A stretch of DNA of 64,000 nucleotides from Protula sp. h YS-2021 (Eukaryota > Annelida > Polychaeta > Sabellida > Serpulidae), in assembly GCA_949752745.1 (NCBI GenBank), contig OX457031.1, positions 24,752,081 to 24,816,080 on the forward strand, read 5' to 3'. Each line of letters opens with the position of its first letter. Within the stretch, counting starts at the first letter, position 1. The position numbers and the translations under genes were made by a program. Of this stretch, positions 48,198-55,786 are shown in pieces. The notes below the pieces were generated by a model that was given only the letters and a program-made list of their open reading frames with translations, did not search any database and was not told the DNA's origin.

Positions 48198-48769
48198 CCT
48201 ATCGGAAACTGTCTTTGCTGACGCTGGTTCATTTCTGTTGCAATGTCTTCACGAGTGGTCTTTTTACTAAACGTTGTTTTTGGAATATTAGCATCCACAA
48301 TTTCCTGGATAAACGGATGCCAGCCATGGGGTGGTATGGTGCGTTCCTTTCTTCTTGTCGCTACCAATGCTTCTTTCATCAAATCAACCATGTTAGAATT
48401 TGTAATGACATCGCCCGTTTTCAACACAAGTTCATTCTTCTCTGTCCATGTCGTACCATGTTTCTTCAGGTCTGCTAAAAGTTGTTGTACTTTTCCATGA
48501 TAGATCGGTTGAAAATGACTTAACACGAGCTTTTCTAGTGGTGGTGGTGGTGAGGGTTTTTGCTGCCGCTGCTGTTGTTGGGACTGACTTGTTCGTAGAT
48601 GGCGGCCAAGGAGTTGAGACATTTCCATGGCCTTTTCACGCGTTCGTTTCCCACGTAAAAGTGTCTTGACTTTTGCTTTGATGTCGCCACCACCATGTTT
48701 CCCCTTCTTTTCCAATAACAATTTGTATTCATGTTCAGGAATGAGAACCATTTTCATAGCATGCTTCAT
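48182..48769 (-). CDS. Conserved Polinton late protein of unknown function, 195 aa
   Basis: Starts MKHAMKMVLIPEHEYKLL and has a basic N-terminal third, a Gln/Pro-rich linker (QQQQRQQKPSPPPP) and a C-terminal helical domain with IPPHGWHPFIQEI. Proteins with a 'MVLIP..EY..L' opening and a C-terminal 'P.GW..F' helix recur in Polinton/adintovirus late blocks beside the core protein gene; their role is unknown, probably virion assembly. ATGA overlap with the gene before it. Confidence 0.8.
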   Translation of the reverse strand: MKHAMKMVLIPEHEYKLLLEKKGKHGGGDIKAKVKTLLRGKRTREKAMEMSQLLGRHLRTSQSQQQQRQQKPSPPPPLEKLVLSHFQPIYHGKVQQLLADLKKHGTTWTEKNELVLKTGDVITNSNMVDLMKEALVATRRKERTIPPHGWHPFIQEIVDANIPKTTFSKKTTREDIATEMNQRQQRQFPIGWENF

Positions 48770-49092
48770 TTTAACAGCAGCTTGGCTAACAAGGGCAATG
48801 CAAATCTAGCAATCACTCCAATGAATCCTCCTTTCTGATTCACCAACTTCTTTTTTCGTCGAAGGGATATCTTCTTGTCTGCCAGAGTACGTAGGGTATG
48901 ACGCTCACGCTGGAATACCTTATACCGTTTTGAGCTTAAGGGTAAATGTCCTCGCAATATATTCAAACAAATTTCAAACAAGCTCGTTAATTCCTCCTTC
49001 GTAGCTTGCTGTAGCAAGGATTTACGCCGTCTAGGCCCACTGCGTGCAAGCAAATGAAGGAAAGGTTGGTTCGTTCGAATGCGTTTAGACAT
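48766..49092 (-). CDS. pX-like virion core protein, 108 aa
   Basis: Basic protein that matches a small protein found next to the packaging ATPase in animal Polintons: N-terminal FLHLLARSGPRRRKSLL, a middle LTSLFEICLNIL helix, a KKISLRRKKKLVNQKGG basic patch, and a hydrophobic C-terminal helix (IARFALPLLAKLLL). It probably binds DNA and membrane in the virion core. It overlaps the ATPase gene by 8 bp. Confidence 0.82.
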   Translation of the reverse strand: MSKRIRTNQPFLHLLARSGPRRRKSLLQQATKEELTSLFEICLNILRGHLPLSSKRYKVFQRERHTLRTLADKKISLRRKKKLVNQKGGFIGVIARFALPLLAKLLLK

Positions 49093-49744
49093 CTTGACTG
49101 CGAATGGTTAAATGACTTGGTTCTTGGTCGTACACGGCTTTATCAATATATATATAATGGGTATCTTTTGGTAAAATGCCTGTACGAATACGCAGTTGAT
49201 CATTCGTCTTCGGCTTCAAGTCAATGAATAAATAACCATGGGGTTTGCTGGTAGCATCTTGATAGGCTTCTATGAGAAATTGAGATCTTCCAGGATACAT
49301 TTGCCGCGCCAATGTACTGACTTGCTGACTGTCTCTCGGATTTTTAAACAGAATGATATAATGGGTATTCAAACTAATATTTCGCATCTCTTTCCCATGA
49401 TGGAATAAATTATGCACAATAAAGATGATACTTAGATTTTGATGACTGCTACCCACACTAAAAAGACGTGTCATACGCTCATCGCTATGACATCTGGTCA
49501 TTAAGTCATCAATGATGAGTAGGTTTGGTTTTTTCGGGTTAAAGCGCTCTTCAATGTCATCTGGGATGCCTTGGTAAAATGTCACGCCCTTCATTCCCTT
49601 GTACAAAGGCTGATCTGCTGCATAGAGCCATAAAATGCTTTTCGGAGAGGGGTGAATCAACTTTTGTTCCAAAATTTCCTTCACCAGAGACGTTTTGCCA
49701 CTGCCTGTAGGCCCAGAGACCAAGCATGTAAAGGGATGCTTCAT
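49085..49744 (-). CDS. A32/FtsK-like genome-packaging ATPase, 219 aa
   Basis: Walker A VSGPTGSGKTSL close to the N-terminus, Walker B PNLLIIDDL about residue 80, and a sensor-like stretch IIFIVHNLFHHG. This is the DNA-packaging motor shared by Polintons, virophages and large DNA viruses. The start is ATG 49744; the frame upstream begins only at a TTG. The ATG overlaps the integrase stop as ATGA. Confidence 0.93.
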   Translation of the reverse strand: MKHPFTCLVSGPTGSGKTSLVKEILEQKLIHPSPKSILWLYAADQPLYKGMKGVTFYQGIPDDIEERFNPKKPNLLIIDDLMTRCHSDERMTRLFSVGSSHQNLSIIFIVHNLFHHGKEMRNISLNTHYIILFKNPRDSQQVSTLARQMYPGRSQFLIEAYQDATSKPHGYLFIDLKPKTNDQLRIRTGILPKDTHYIYIDKAVYDQEPSHLTIRSQDV

Positions 49745-50847
49745 CTTTGAATGTCTGTTTCTTTCACCCAACTGTTAAACTTGCTTGGCCAACCTAACCA
49801 CTTGACAAGTAATTCTTTCACACCTCCTCGCCTTTTACGAGTTTTCAAGACTTTTTCAATTCTGTAGACAGATTCAATATCTTTGGTCACTTTCTGCAGT
49901 TCCTCCTCATAGAAATGCCCATCAATATCTTCGTCTAAAAAGTCTTTCACACGATACAAATGGATTCCTTGCTTCTTACACCGATGTGTGACTATAAAGA
50001 CTTCTTGCGTCCATTTGATGTGATAATCCCGTTGAAACACATATTTAATGTGGGAAATGCGAACATGATCGCCAATGTTCAATTTATACTTCTTCTTCTT
50101 CTTCTTCGGTTTCAATTTGAGTTTGTCGACATACATATACTTCCACACTTTCGATTCGTTGTCTTTACGAATCTCGGCTGGAGCATACTTATTCGGAAGG
50201 GAGCCATGAGGCCTATGGTTGTAATTGTACACCAAGTCTGGAAGGATGTCTACGTAACGGTAAGTTTGATTATGTAGAAAATACCGATACATCATCCCCT
50301 TTAGAGTACGAATGACTCTCTCAGCAAAGTTGGCTTTGGTTTCATTCTTTGTGGTATAAGCATGAATGCCCTCCTTCTTCAAAAATGCTTTGACCCATCT
50401 GTTTTTAAATTCCGTTCCTTTATCAGACCTTAGAGTGCGTGGTCTTCGGCGCGTGTCCTGAAAAATCTTTTGAAAAGCTTGTATGACGCTGGTATGTGAT
50501 TTATTAGGTAGTGGCTGCACCCACACATATTTGGAAAACACATCAATGACAATGAGTAAAAAGCGTGTGCCATCATTATAGGGAGCTATGTTTCCCATAT
50601 CAGCCAAATCCACATCCCACATGTCATCAATGCCCCGTGTAATCACACGTTGTCTTTTGAACCTGTATTTGACAGGTTGGAGTAAACTGAATGCGTCTTG
50701 ATCCTGTAGCCATTTCTTCACTTGTGACTGTGTCACTGGTTGATCATGCTTTCTTAAGATGTGATACAGTTTGTAAGGACCAGCAAATGGCCCGGGCTGT
50801 CCAGGTTTGAAGTATATATTCGTCAAGTAGTCTTTCCACGTTGACAT
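49741..50847 (-). CDS. Polinton integrase (rve/DDE) with chromodomain, 368 aa
   Basis: Retrovirus-type integrase of the F54H12.3-like family. Opening WKDYLTNIYFKPGQPGPFAG. The catalytic core has acidic residues at D80 (WDVDLADM), D142 (LRSDKGTEF) and E176 (KANFAERVIR), giving D,D-33-E. There is a basic linker (KPKKKKKKYKLN), an SH3-like segment and a C-terminal chromodomain (~326-368: YRIEKVL, LLVKWLGWPSKFNSWV). It inserts the element with a 6 bp duplication, as seen here. The start is ATG 50847; upstream only GTG keeps the frame open. Confidence 0.96.
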   Translation of the reverse strand: MSTWKDYLTNIYFKPGQPGPFAGPYKLYHILRKHDQPVTQSQVKKWLQDQDAFSLLQPVKYRFKRQRVITRGIDDMWDVDLADMGNIAPYNDGTRFLLIVIDVFSKYVWVQPLPNKSHTSVIQAFQKIFQDTRRRPRTLRSDKGTEFKNRWVKAFLKKEGIHAYTTKNETKANFAERVIRTLKGMMYRYFLHNQTYRYVDILPDLVYNYNHRPHGSLPNKYAPAEIRKDNESKVWKYMYVDKLKLKPKKKKKKYKLNIGDHVRISHIKYVFQRDYHIKWTQEVFIVTHRCKKQGIHLYRVKDFLDEDIDGHFYEEELQKVTKDIESVYRIEKVLKTRKRRGGVKELLVKWLGWPSKFNSWVKETDIQR

Positions 50848-50969
50848 GGTCACACCGAATGAAAAGCAACAACACGAGCAGCAGCACTTGACGTCTCGAG
50901 TGAAAGACTCCTTTTTGATTACATCTAAGTGCTGAGTCAGTTTTTTTTTTTGTGGGGGGGGGATAAAGC

Positions 50970-50975
50970 TTTATT
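50970..50975 (-). terminator. Possible poly(A) signal left of the 12-bp array
   Basis: AATAAA on the minus strand inside ATAAAGCTTTATTAAC. A nearly identical CAGCTTTATTA signal sits at the other side of the array (51312-51317). Confidence 0.4.
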
Positions 50976-51270
50976 AACTCTTAAGAGAACTCTTAAGAGA
51001 ACTCTTAAGAGAACTCTTAAGAGAACTCTTAAGAGAACTCTTAAGAGAACTCTTAAGAGAACTCTTAAGAGAACTCTTAAGAGAACTCTTAAGAGAACTC
51101 TTAAGAGAACTCTTAAGAGAACTCTTAAGAGAACTCTTAAGAGAACTCTTAAGAGAACTCTTAAGAGAACTCTTAAGAGAACTCTTAAGAGTTCTCCTAA
51201 GAGTTCTCTTAAGAGTTCTCTTAAGAGTTAAGAGTTCTCTTAAGAGTTCTCTTAAGAGTTCTCTTAAGAG
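50976..51270. repeat. 12 bp palindromic tandem array folding into a large hairpin
   Basis: About 18 head-to-tail copies of the 12-mer AACTCTTAAGAG, whose core CTCTTAAGAG is itself a palindrome, run to about 51190. The phase then flips and about seven copies of the complementary AGTTCTCTTAAG follow. The array can form many small cruciforms or one long imperfect hairpin. It separates the late block (integrase outward) from the right-arm cassette. Both strands are open for ~100 codons (TLKR / SLKS repeats), which is an artefact. It is a candidate promoter, insulator or replication element for the late block, since no TATA box is visible before the integrase. Confidence 0.9.
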
Positions 51271-51311
51271 GCCAAACACCAAAAAAATCCACCTTCTCAA
51301 CAAAAAACAGC

Positions 51312-51317
51312 TTTATT
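51312..51317 (-). terminator. Poly(A) signal of the 110-aa gene
   Basis: AATAAA on the minus strand about 40 bp after the stop codon at 51354. Confidence 0.6.
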
Positions 51318-51353
51318 ATTTAACTCAACCAACATCGCTTAACTCACAAGTTT

Positions 51354-51686
51354 TTACAAATCAAGTATAGATACAATGGTGTGAATCACTGGAGACCATT
51401 GGTCTTCAATGAATACTAGCCAATGACTGAGTTCATCAAGTGTAATTGGATCTACACCATATTTCTCACAACGCTGATTTGCATTCTCTAACACTTTATC
51501 TAAATGAATATAATATTTAGCTTCATTCCAATATGTATAGACACATGCAAAATAACAAGTATGTTCTGAACACTCTTCATGTTGGCAAGCAGGACATACT
51601 AACCATGCAAACTTTTTTACAGCGGATAACATTTCTTCACAATAAGCTTTTTGCACAATATATTGTCTCAGTGTCATATCTGCCAT
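51354..51686 (-). CDS. Right-arm paralogue family member, 110 aa
   Basis: Shares a diffuse pattern with the 143-aa and 145-aa proteins further right: an N-terminal Y-x-E/D-x-M helix, an aromatic YW(N/D) pair near the middle, then a helix with N/H-x(4)-E/R-C-(E/D)-x(2)-G-V-D and a second helix. It adds a Cys/His cluster CPACQHEEC..HTC that may bind zinc. ATG start; a TATAAAAG box lies 185 bp upstream within the NADAR gene. Function unknown. Confidence 0.72.
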   Translation of the reverse strand: MADMTLRQYIVQKAYCEEMLSAVKKFAWLVCPACQHEECSEHTCYFACVYTYWNEAKYYIHLDKVLENANQRCEKYGVDPITLDELSHWLVFIEDQWSPVIHTIVSILDL

Positions 51687-51736
51687 GTCTGTATACTCTT
51701 GAGAGCTTCACTCTTTACGCTGTCAAGTTCATAGGT

Positions 51737-52321
51737 TCACAAAAAACACGTCTCCACACCCGTGAGCGGCGGCAGCGGCGGCAGCGGCGGCAGCGGCGGC
51801 AGCGGCGGCAGCGGACTGGTGAGCGGCGGCGACGACGACGGCAAGTAAGATGATGTTGGAGGTACAGTCTCTTTTATACCCCCCGTCACACACAACTGTT
51901 CTAACAACTTTCCCATGATATTCTGACCAGAATATCCACGAGATGACACATGTTTCACACCAGCTCCCCACCAAGGATCATAGGTGGCTTCCACTAAAGT
52001 CTTGTCTTTGCAGTCTTTTAACTTGTTGCGAAACGATGCACACTGATTCCATTTGACTTGTAACACCTCTTGCATTTTGCTTCTCTTCACTGTATGCCAT
52101 AAAGGACATGGCTTTATCACTTGGGCGATACGTTTTGCTTCATAGCCATTTCTGGATAATACAATAGCTGAAGCAATATCCGGACGGTGATGAAACACGG
52201 CTTTCTCATATTGATACAACGCTTCACTCGAGTTGAATGTATGTCCATACTTTTCAAGGCGTGCTGGAAACATGTTGGAAAGAACATCCTTGTGACCGCT
52301 AAATAGTACACGATTCTCCAT
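51737..52321 (-). CDS. NADAR-domain protein (YbiA/DUF1768-like), 194 aa
   Basis: Residues ~5-145 match the NADAR fold: LSNMFPA (14-20), FNSSEALYQYEKA (29-41, with the characteristic Glu33 and Lys40), W75 and KMQEVLQVKW (82-91), LVEATYDPWWGAG (109-121) and SGQNIMGKLL (131-140). NADAR proteins act as glycosidases on ADP-ribose-type substrates; bacterial and phage members can remove ADP-ribose from guanine in DNA. The C-terminal 45 residues are a Pro/Leu repeat (PPL)n coded by a GGC-type microsatellite, followed by CFL. It sits in the accessory right arm, so a counter-defence or NAD-related role is possible but unproven. The gene starts 12 bp after the previous stop. Confidence 0.88.
   Translation of the reverse strand: MENRVLFSGHKDVLSNMFPARLEKYGHTFNSSEALYQYEKAVFHHRPDIASAIVLSRNGYEAKRIAQVIKPCPLWHTVKRSKMQEVLQVKWNQCASFRNKLKDCKDKTLVEATYDPWWGAGVKHVSSRGYSGQNIMGKLLEQLCVTGGIKETVPPTSSYLPSSSPPLTSPLPPLPPLPPLPPLPPLTGVETCFL
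51871..51878 (-). promoter_or_regulatory. TATA box inside the NADAR gene
   Basis: GGTATAAAAG on the minus strand within the C-terminal NADAR codons, about 185 bp upstream of the 110-aa gene, which it probably drives. Confidence 0.5.
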
Positions 52322-52332
52322 GGTGACTTTGG

Positions 52333-52338
52333 TTTATT
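52333..52338 (-). terminator. Poly(A) signal overlapping the stop of the 145-aa gene
   Basis: GAATAAACC on the minus strand: the TAA stop codon of the spliced gene is part of AATAAA. The NADAR ATG follows 12 bp later, so the two genes need separate transcripts. Confidence 0.55.
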
Positions 52339-52836
52339 CTAACATGCCTTCTTCCTGCAATACAATATGTTTGAATATATCTGCTACCTCTTCTATCATT
52401 TTCTTTCTTTGTTTACGTTGAAACCACTCACATACAATTAAATTTGCTAGAAAGAAAAACATTGTTAGCTGTTGCTGTTAGTGTTGTTGGTTGTTAAAAG
52501 GGTTTGGCTTACCTGACAAAGCTGACAAGGCTGCTCAGTTTCCTCTTCTTCTTGTAGTCCACAGCAATCTCTCAAATAGTCCACCACGGTGAAATATGTT
52601 TCCACGTCAGTGCGAGCAGAATAGAGGGCAGCATCAAAGTCAAAGTCAGGATCTTCTTCTACTCCAATTCTGTCACATTCTCCAAGAAATCGTGAATGTA
52701 GTTCAATCACATCAAGACTGTGATGTACAACATCCCAATAAGCGTCCAAGTGATAAAGCTGATAGTCTGGAGTGCCGCAGCAAGCCAGTTTAGCAATCAT
52801 CAAGTCAACATAAGCTTTTCTAAAACATGCGTCCAT
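52334..52836 (-). CDS. Right-arm paralogue, spliced, 145 aa
   Basis: Exon 1 52836-52513 and exon 2 52447-52334 on the minus strand, separated by a 65 bp intron with donor CAG/GTAAGC and acceptor TTTCTTTCTAG. Both junctions are in phase 0. Exon 2 encodes 37 residues starting QILIVCEWFQRK and ending GMLE. Without splicing the frame would end as a low-complexity Thr/Asn tail, and the spliced length (145) matches the neighbouring 143-aa paralogue. Shared features are an AYVDLMIAKL-like helix, YWD in the middle, HSRFLGECD and a DFD-A segment. Function unknown. Confidence 0.75.
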
Positions 52837-52868
52837 CTTGTTTGCTGTGCGTGTGCGTGTGAGGGCTT

Positions 52869-53522
52869 CTACTGTGCTTCACACACCTTAAGTACTCCAC
52901 ACTTGCCGCAGAAGTTGCTTGGTTCACACATCTGACAATTGTACTTGTGGCAGTGGCAATAATAATCCTCCATATATCCGCAAGCACCGCAATAGTCACA
53001 GGCAAGTCCAAGTTGATTTTGTACATTCATATTCTCCAACCGAACTTCAGCCAGTCTTTTCTTGGATAACTTTGACACCTTCATCCGATCATCCTTTTGC
53101 AACTTGATGATCGTTTTCTTGCCATGGCATTCCGTACACGGTTCACCCGATAAGGCGGAGTCAATGTGATCCATCTCCTGAAGCAGTGCCTCCCATTCAC
53201 CATCATTCATGTTGATGTGATGTGTGTATTCTTTCCCTTCAAACCGTGATGTACGCACGAAGCTCACATAGCGCATGTCTAAGTATGAAATGACTTCAAG
53301 CCACTTTGTTTCCGTTAAGTACAGTTTAAAGCCAATGTCACGGCATTTTTTCACGTTCTGACACACAATCTTCCACAAAGATGGGGAATAAGCACACCAT
53401 CTCTCTCCACGTTTGATGCGTAGAAATGGTCCATATTGTCCATGCTCCACAGTAATGGTTAAGTTAGCACTAATTTTAAAACTGCTGCTGCTGCTGCTGC
53501 TGCTGCTTGTCTTGTTCTCCAT
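52869..53522 (-). CDS. PC4-like plus Cys-rich zinc protein, 217 aa
   Basis: After a poly-Ser stretch coded by a CTG microsatellite, residues ~18-116 show two strand-W-helix units resembling the left-arm PC4-like proteins (LTITVEHGQYGPFLRI; KLYLTETKWLEVISYL; HHINMNDGEWEALLQEM). Residues 129-214 carry more than a dozen Cys/His in C-x2-C pairs (CTEC, CDYCGAC, CHCHKYNC, CEPSNFCGKC), consistent with zinc binding. ATG 53522 was chosen (only GTG upstream), 58 bp below a TATAAAAG box. It could be a DNA- or RNA-binding regulator. The PC4 relation is by eye. Confidence 0.75.
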   Translation of the reverse strand: MENKTSSSSSSSSSFKISANLTITVEHGQYGPFLRIKRGERWCAYSPSLWKIVCQNVKKCRDIGFKLYLTETKWLEVISYLDMRYVSFVRTSRFEGKEYTHHINMNDGEWEALLQEMDHIDSALSGEPCTECHGKKTIIKLQKDDRMKVSKLSKKRLAEVRLENMNVQNQLGLACDYCGACGYMEDYYCHCHKYNCQMCEPSNFCGKCGVLKVCEAQ

Positions 53523-53579
53523 GACTGCTGCACTACTGTACACTGTACACTACTGTACTAATGAAGTCCACACACCCCC

Positions 53580-53587
53580 CTTTTATA
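53580..53587 (-). promoter_or_regulatory. TATA box overlapping the stop of the 143-aa gene
   Basis: GGGTATAAAAGG on the minus strand; its TAA (53583-53585) is the stop codon of the upstream gene, the same arrangement as at the PolB/PC4 junction. Confidence 0.75.
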
Positions 53588-54014
53588 CCCAACCATCCGC
53601 TGAGTCAAGCTTTTCAAAGTGCTTGCAAAGCTTTGAATTCACTTCCACTCGTCCATGGTTGAATCGAACAAGGTCGGATACATTCGTCATCAATGAAACA
53701 TTATCATCATAAAACAAAATGATTCTTGCAGCTACACTTAACATGAGCTCCTCTGCCCAAATTGTATTCGCATGGATAAATGCTGAATCAATGTCATAAG
53801 CTGATAGTATATGTAAATCTTCACATTCACGTAGAAATGAGTGGATGAAACAATCACTTGGAATGGTCTTTCCAACAGCTTCCCAATGCTGATGCAAATT
53901 CTTCACTTGCTCCGTCCATTCCGATTCAAAAGCAGGAAGCTTTGAAAACATCCAGTCAGCATAATTCACTTTGAAGACATCATCCATGGTCTCTGCACAT
54001 CTGTGAAATGACAT
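53583..54014 (-). CDS. Right-arm paralogue, 143 aa
   Basis: Intronless member of the small right-arm family: NYADWMFSKL helix, HQHWEAV, HSFLRECEDL, then a DIDSAF helix. These motifs line up with those of the 145-aa protein (YVDLMIAKL, YWDVV, HSRFLGECD, DFDAA). Probably all-helical and cytoplasmic or nuclear. Its promoter TATAAAAG lies at 54065-54072, just after the stop of the 373-aa gene. Function unknown. Confidence 0.75.
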   Translation of the reverse strand: MSFHRCAETMDDVFKVNYADWMFSKLPAFESEWTEQVKNLHQHWEAVGKTIPSDCFIHSFLRECEDLHILSAYDIDSAFIHANTIWAEELMLSVAARIILFYDDNVSLMTNVSDLVRFNHGRVEVNSKLCKHFEKLDSADGWV

Positions 54015-54064
54015 TACGGTGAAGGATTGTAGACTTTGTGATCCGCTGCCGCCGCTGCCGCCCC

Positions 54065-54072
54065 CTTTTATA
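54065..54072 (-). promoter_or_regulatory. TATA box of the 143-aa gene
   Basis: GGTATAAAAGGGG on the minus strand, beginning 4 bases after the stop codon of the 373-aa gene (54077) and ~50 bp upstream of the ATG at 54014. Confidence 0.7.
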
Positions 54073-54076
54073 CCTT

Positions 54077-55198
54077 TTACATGTAAGTTTTCATGAGATG
54101 CTTGTAAAATCGCGGAGTCATCTCATTGACACCATCCAGAAAGGCTGTTGGTAAACCACCTGTTAAAGATTGTCTCATGACAATCACTAAAAAGTCTCCT
54201 GGGGTCCGATGCCCTAGTATCCATTGAAACAGCATTGACATGGTGAAATGTCCTTTTTCATAGAGGTAGGCCATCATATCATACATCTGAATGCGTTCTT
54301 CAAGGTATTTGAAACCATGCAGCATGACCTTTGCACATTTGGAATCGCGACCCTCATTCACACACTTCGGCTCTGGCAGACACAACGCCTTAAACTGCTC
54401 CTCATGAAAGAGTCTAAACAGTTGAATGAAACGCTGAGTCATGGCTTCGGTGACCTTTGGCTCTGACGCCGGAACATCCTCGTGGGTTCCTTCTAGCATG
54501 AACATGAGCATCATGACAGAGCTCATTTCTTCCATTAGGTATGCGTACGTATGCTTGTTGAAAAAACCTTCTTCACATAAACGCCATAAAATGTTGCTAT
54601 CAATCAGAGGAAGCACGGCTTGAAAGTTTCTTTTCAACAGCAACACATCTTTCTCAGTCACAAGGATGGTCTTACTCCATTCAAATTTCAAATGCTTGTC
54701 TTCTTCATCATCACTTAACACTTCTCCCTCCTCAGGCTCCTCCTCGGGCTCGCTAGCGCTGGACTCATCGTCGTCGTCGTCGTTGTCGTTGCTCACTTCT
54801 TCCTTAAGTTGCTTCAAATGAGCATCTAACTTTGTGCTGCGGTGTGTGTTTCGACCATTGACAAGTGCATGTGCAACCCAGATTGGGTAGTCGGGACCCT
54901 CAGGATCTGGCATGTCTTGCTCCATTCCTTGCTGTATATCTTGCTGCACTGGAAGTATATCTAACGGAGCAGTAGTAGTGGCACCTAACGCTTCCTTATC
55001 ATCTAGCATTGGCTGTACTGTGCCGTCTAATGGAATGTCTAACAGTTCCTCCAAGTCTTTTTCAGCCTCTGTCATGTGCTCCAGGAATGCATCTATCTCT
55101 TCCACTGGTAATACTGGCATGACATCAAAAGTATACCCAAACAAATCGTCCATGTTGATAGCTGGAAAAAGAGGAGGTGTATTCAGCAGCGCTTCCAT
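54077..55198 (-). CDS. Acidic protein with two CARD-like helical domains, 373 aa
   Basis: First gene inside the right inverted repeat, driven by the TATATAAG at the repeat edge. Residues 1-130 are acidic/Pro-rich. Residues 135-168 are a nearly continuous Asp/Glu/Ser stretch. Residues ~183-275 read LLKRNFQAVLPLI...ILWRLCEEGFFNKHTYAYL, then FIQLFRLFHEEQFKALC. Residues ~296-362 read DMMAYLYEKGHFTMSMLFQWI..RTPGDFLVIVMRQ...AFLDGVNEM. Both follow the CARD death-fold rhythm (helix, 'L-x-EEG-h-h', helix, 'F..FC/FL' closing helix). This resemblance is by eye and needs profile or structure confirmation. If right, interference with host death or innate-immune assemblies is plausible. ATG 55198 was chosen; upstream only TTG keeps the frame open. 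Confidence 0.72.
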   Translation of the reverse strand: MEALLNTPPLFPAINMDDLFGYTFDVMPVLPVEEIDAFLEHMTEAEKDLEELLDIPLDGTVQPMLDDKEALGATTTAPLDILPVQQDIQQGMEQDMPDPEGPDYPIWVAHALVNGRNTHRSTKLDAHLKQLKEEVSNDNDDDDDESSASEPEEEPEEGEVLSDDEEDKHLKFEWSKTILVTEKDVLLLKRNFQAVLPLIDSNILWRLCEEGFFNKHTYAYLMEEMSSVMMLMFMLEGTHEDVPASEPKVTEAMTQRFIQLFRLFHEEQFKALCLPEPKCVNEGRDSKCAKVMLHGFKYLEERIQMYDMMAYLYEKGHFTMSMLFQWILGHRTPGDFLVIVMRQSLTGGLPTAFLDGVNEMTPRFYKHLMKTYM

Positions 55199-55228
55199 GA
55201 TTTTTTGACTACAACTCGACAACAGACC

Positions 55229-55237
55229 CTTATATAT
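55229..55237 (-). promoter_or_regulatory. TATA box at the inner edge of the right repeat
   Basis: ATATATAAG on the minus strand, 31 bp upstream of the ATG at 55198; counterpart of 38755-38762 on the left. Confidence 0.65.
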
Positions 55238-55676
55238 GAGTTTTGGGGGAGGGAGGGGGGGGGAGGGGGAGGGGGGTTAACTCTTCTTTAGTGATAGGGG
55301 AGGGGAGGGGAGGGGGGGGCTAGTACAGCGCTTCATCAACGCTTCGGCGGAAGCTGTTATTTTAAATGCCGTAATCACATCGACAACTGCACAAAATGAC
55401 GTTTACACTACCATCCATTTCGTCAAGAAAAAAAATGAAACCTAACATGTTTCTTTTTTTGGGAAAAAAATGATTTTTTAACTCTTCTTTGGTTGTAGGG
55501 AGGGGGGGGGGGTCGTCGTCGACACGCTGTGCGCTGTACGCTGTACAGGGGGGGGGTCGTCGTCGACACGCTGTGCGCTGAGCGCGCTGTACAGGGGGGG
55601 GGGTCGTCGTCGACACGCTGTGCGCTGAGCGCGCTGTACAGGGGGGGGGGTGGTCTGACGTCGATCGGCTGCAGAG

Positions 55677-55683
55677 TATATAA
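55677..55683 (+). promoter_or_regulatory. TATA box of right RING gene
   Basis: TATATAA about 104 bp upstream of the start codon at 55787, mirrored in the left repeat. Confidence 0.6.
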
Positions 55684-55786
55684 TGCCCTCCGCGCCTCTC
55701 CAACTTTTAAAAAATCATATTCATATATACATTTGAAATCTGCTATTAAAACACTAAAACACTTCAATCTTCATATAACTACTATC

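Noticed and set aside
50929..51303. Long open frames on both strands reading (TLKR)n and (SLKS)n
   Set aside because: They are translations of the 12 bp palindromic tandem array; a 12 bp unit without stops is open in these frames by necessity.
55529..55786. In-frame N-terminal extension of the right RING protein
   Set aside because: It runs through the GC-rich repeat and the TATA box; the left copy's extension differs, and the ATG at 55787 follows the promoter properly.
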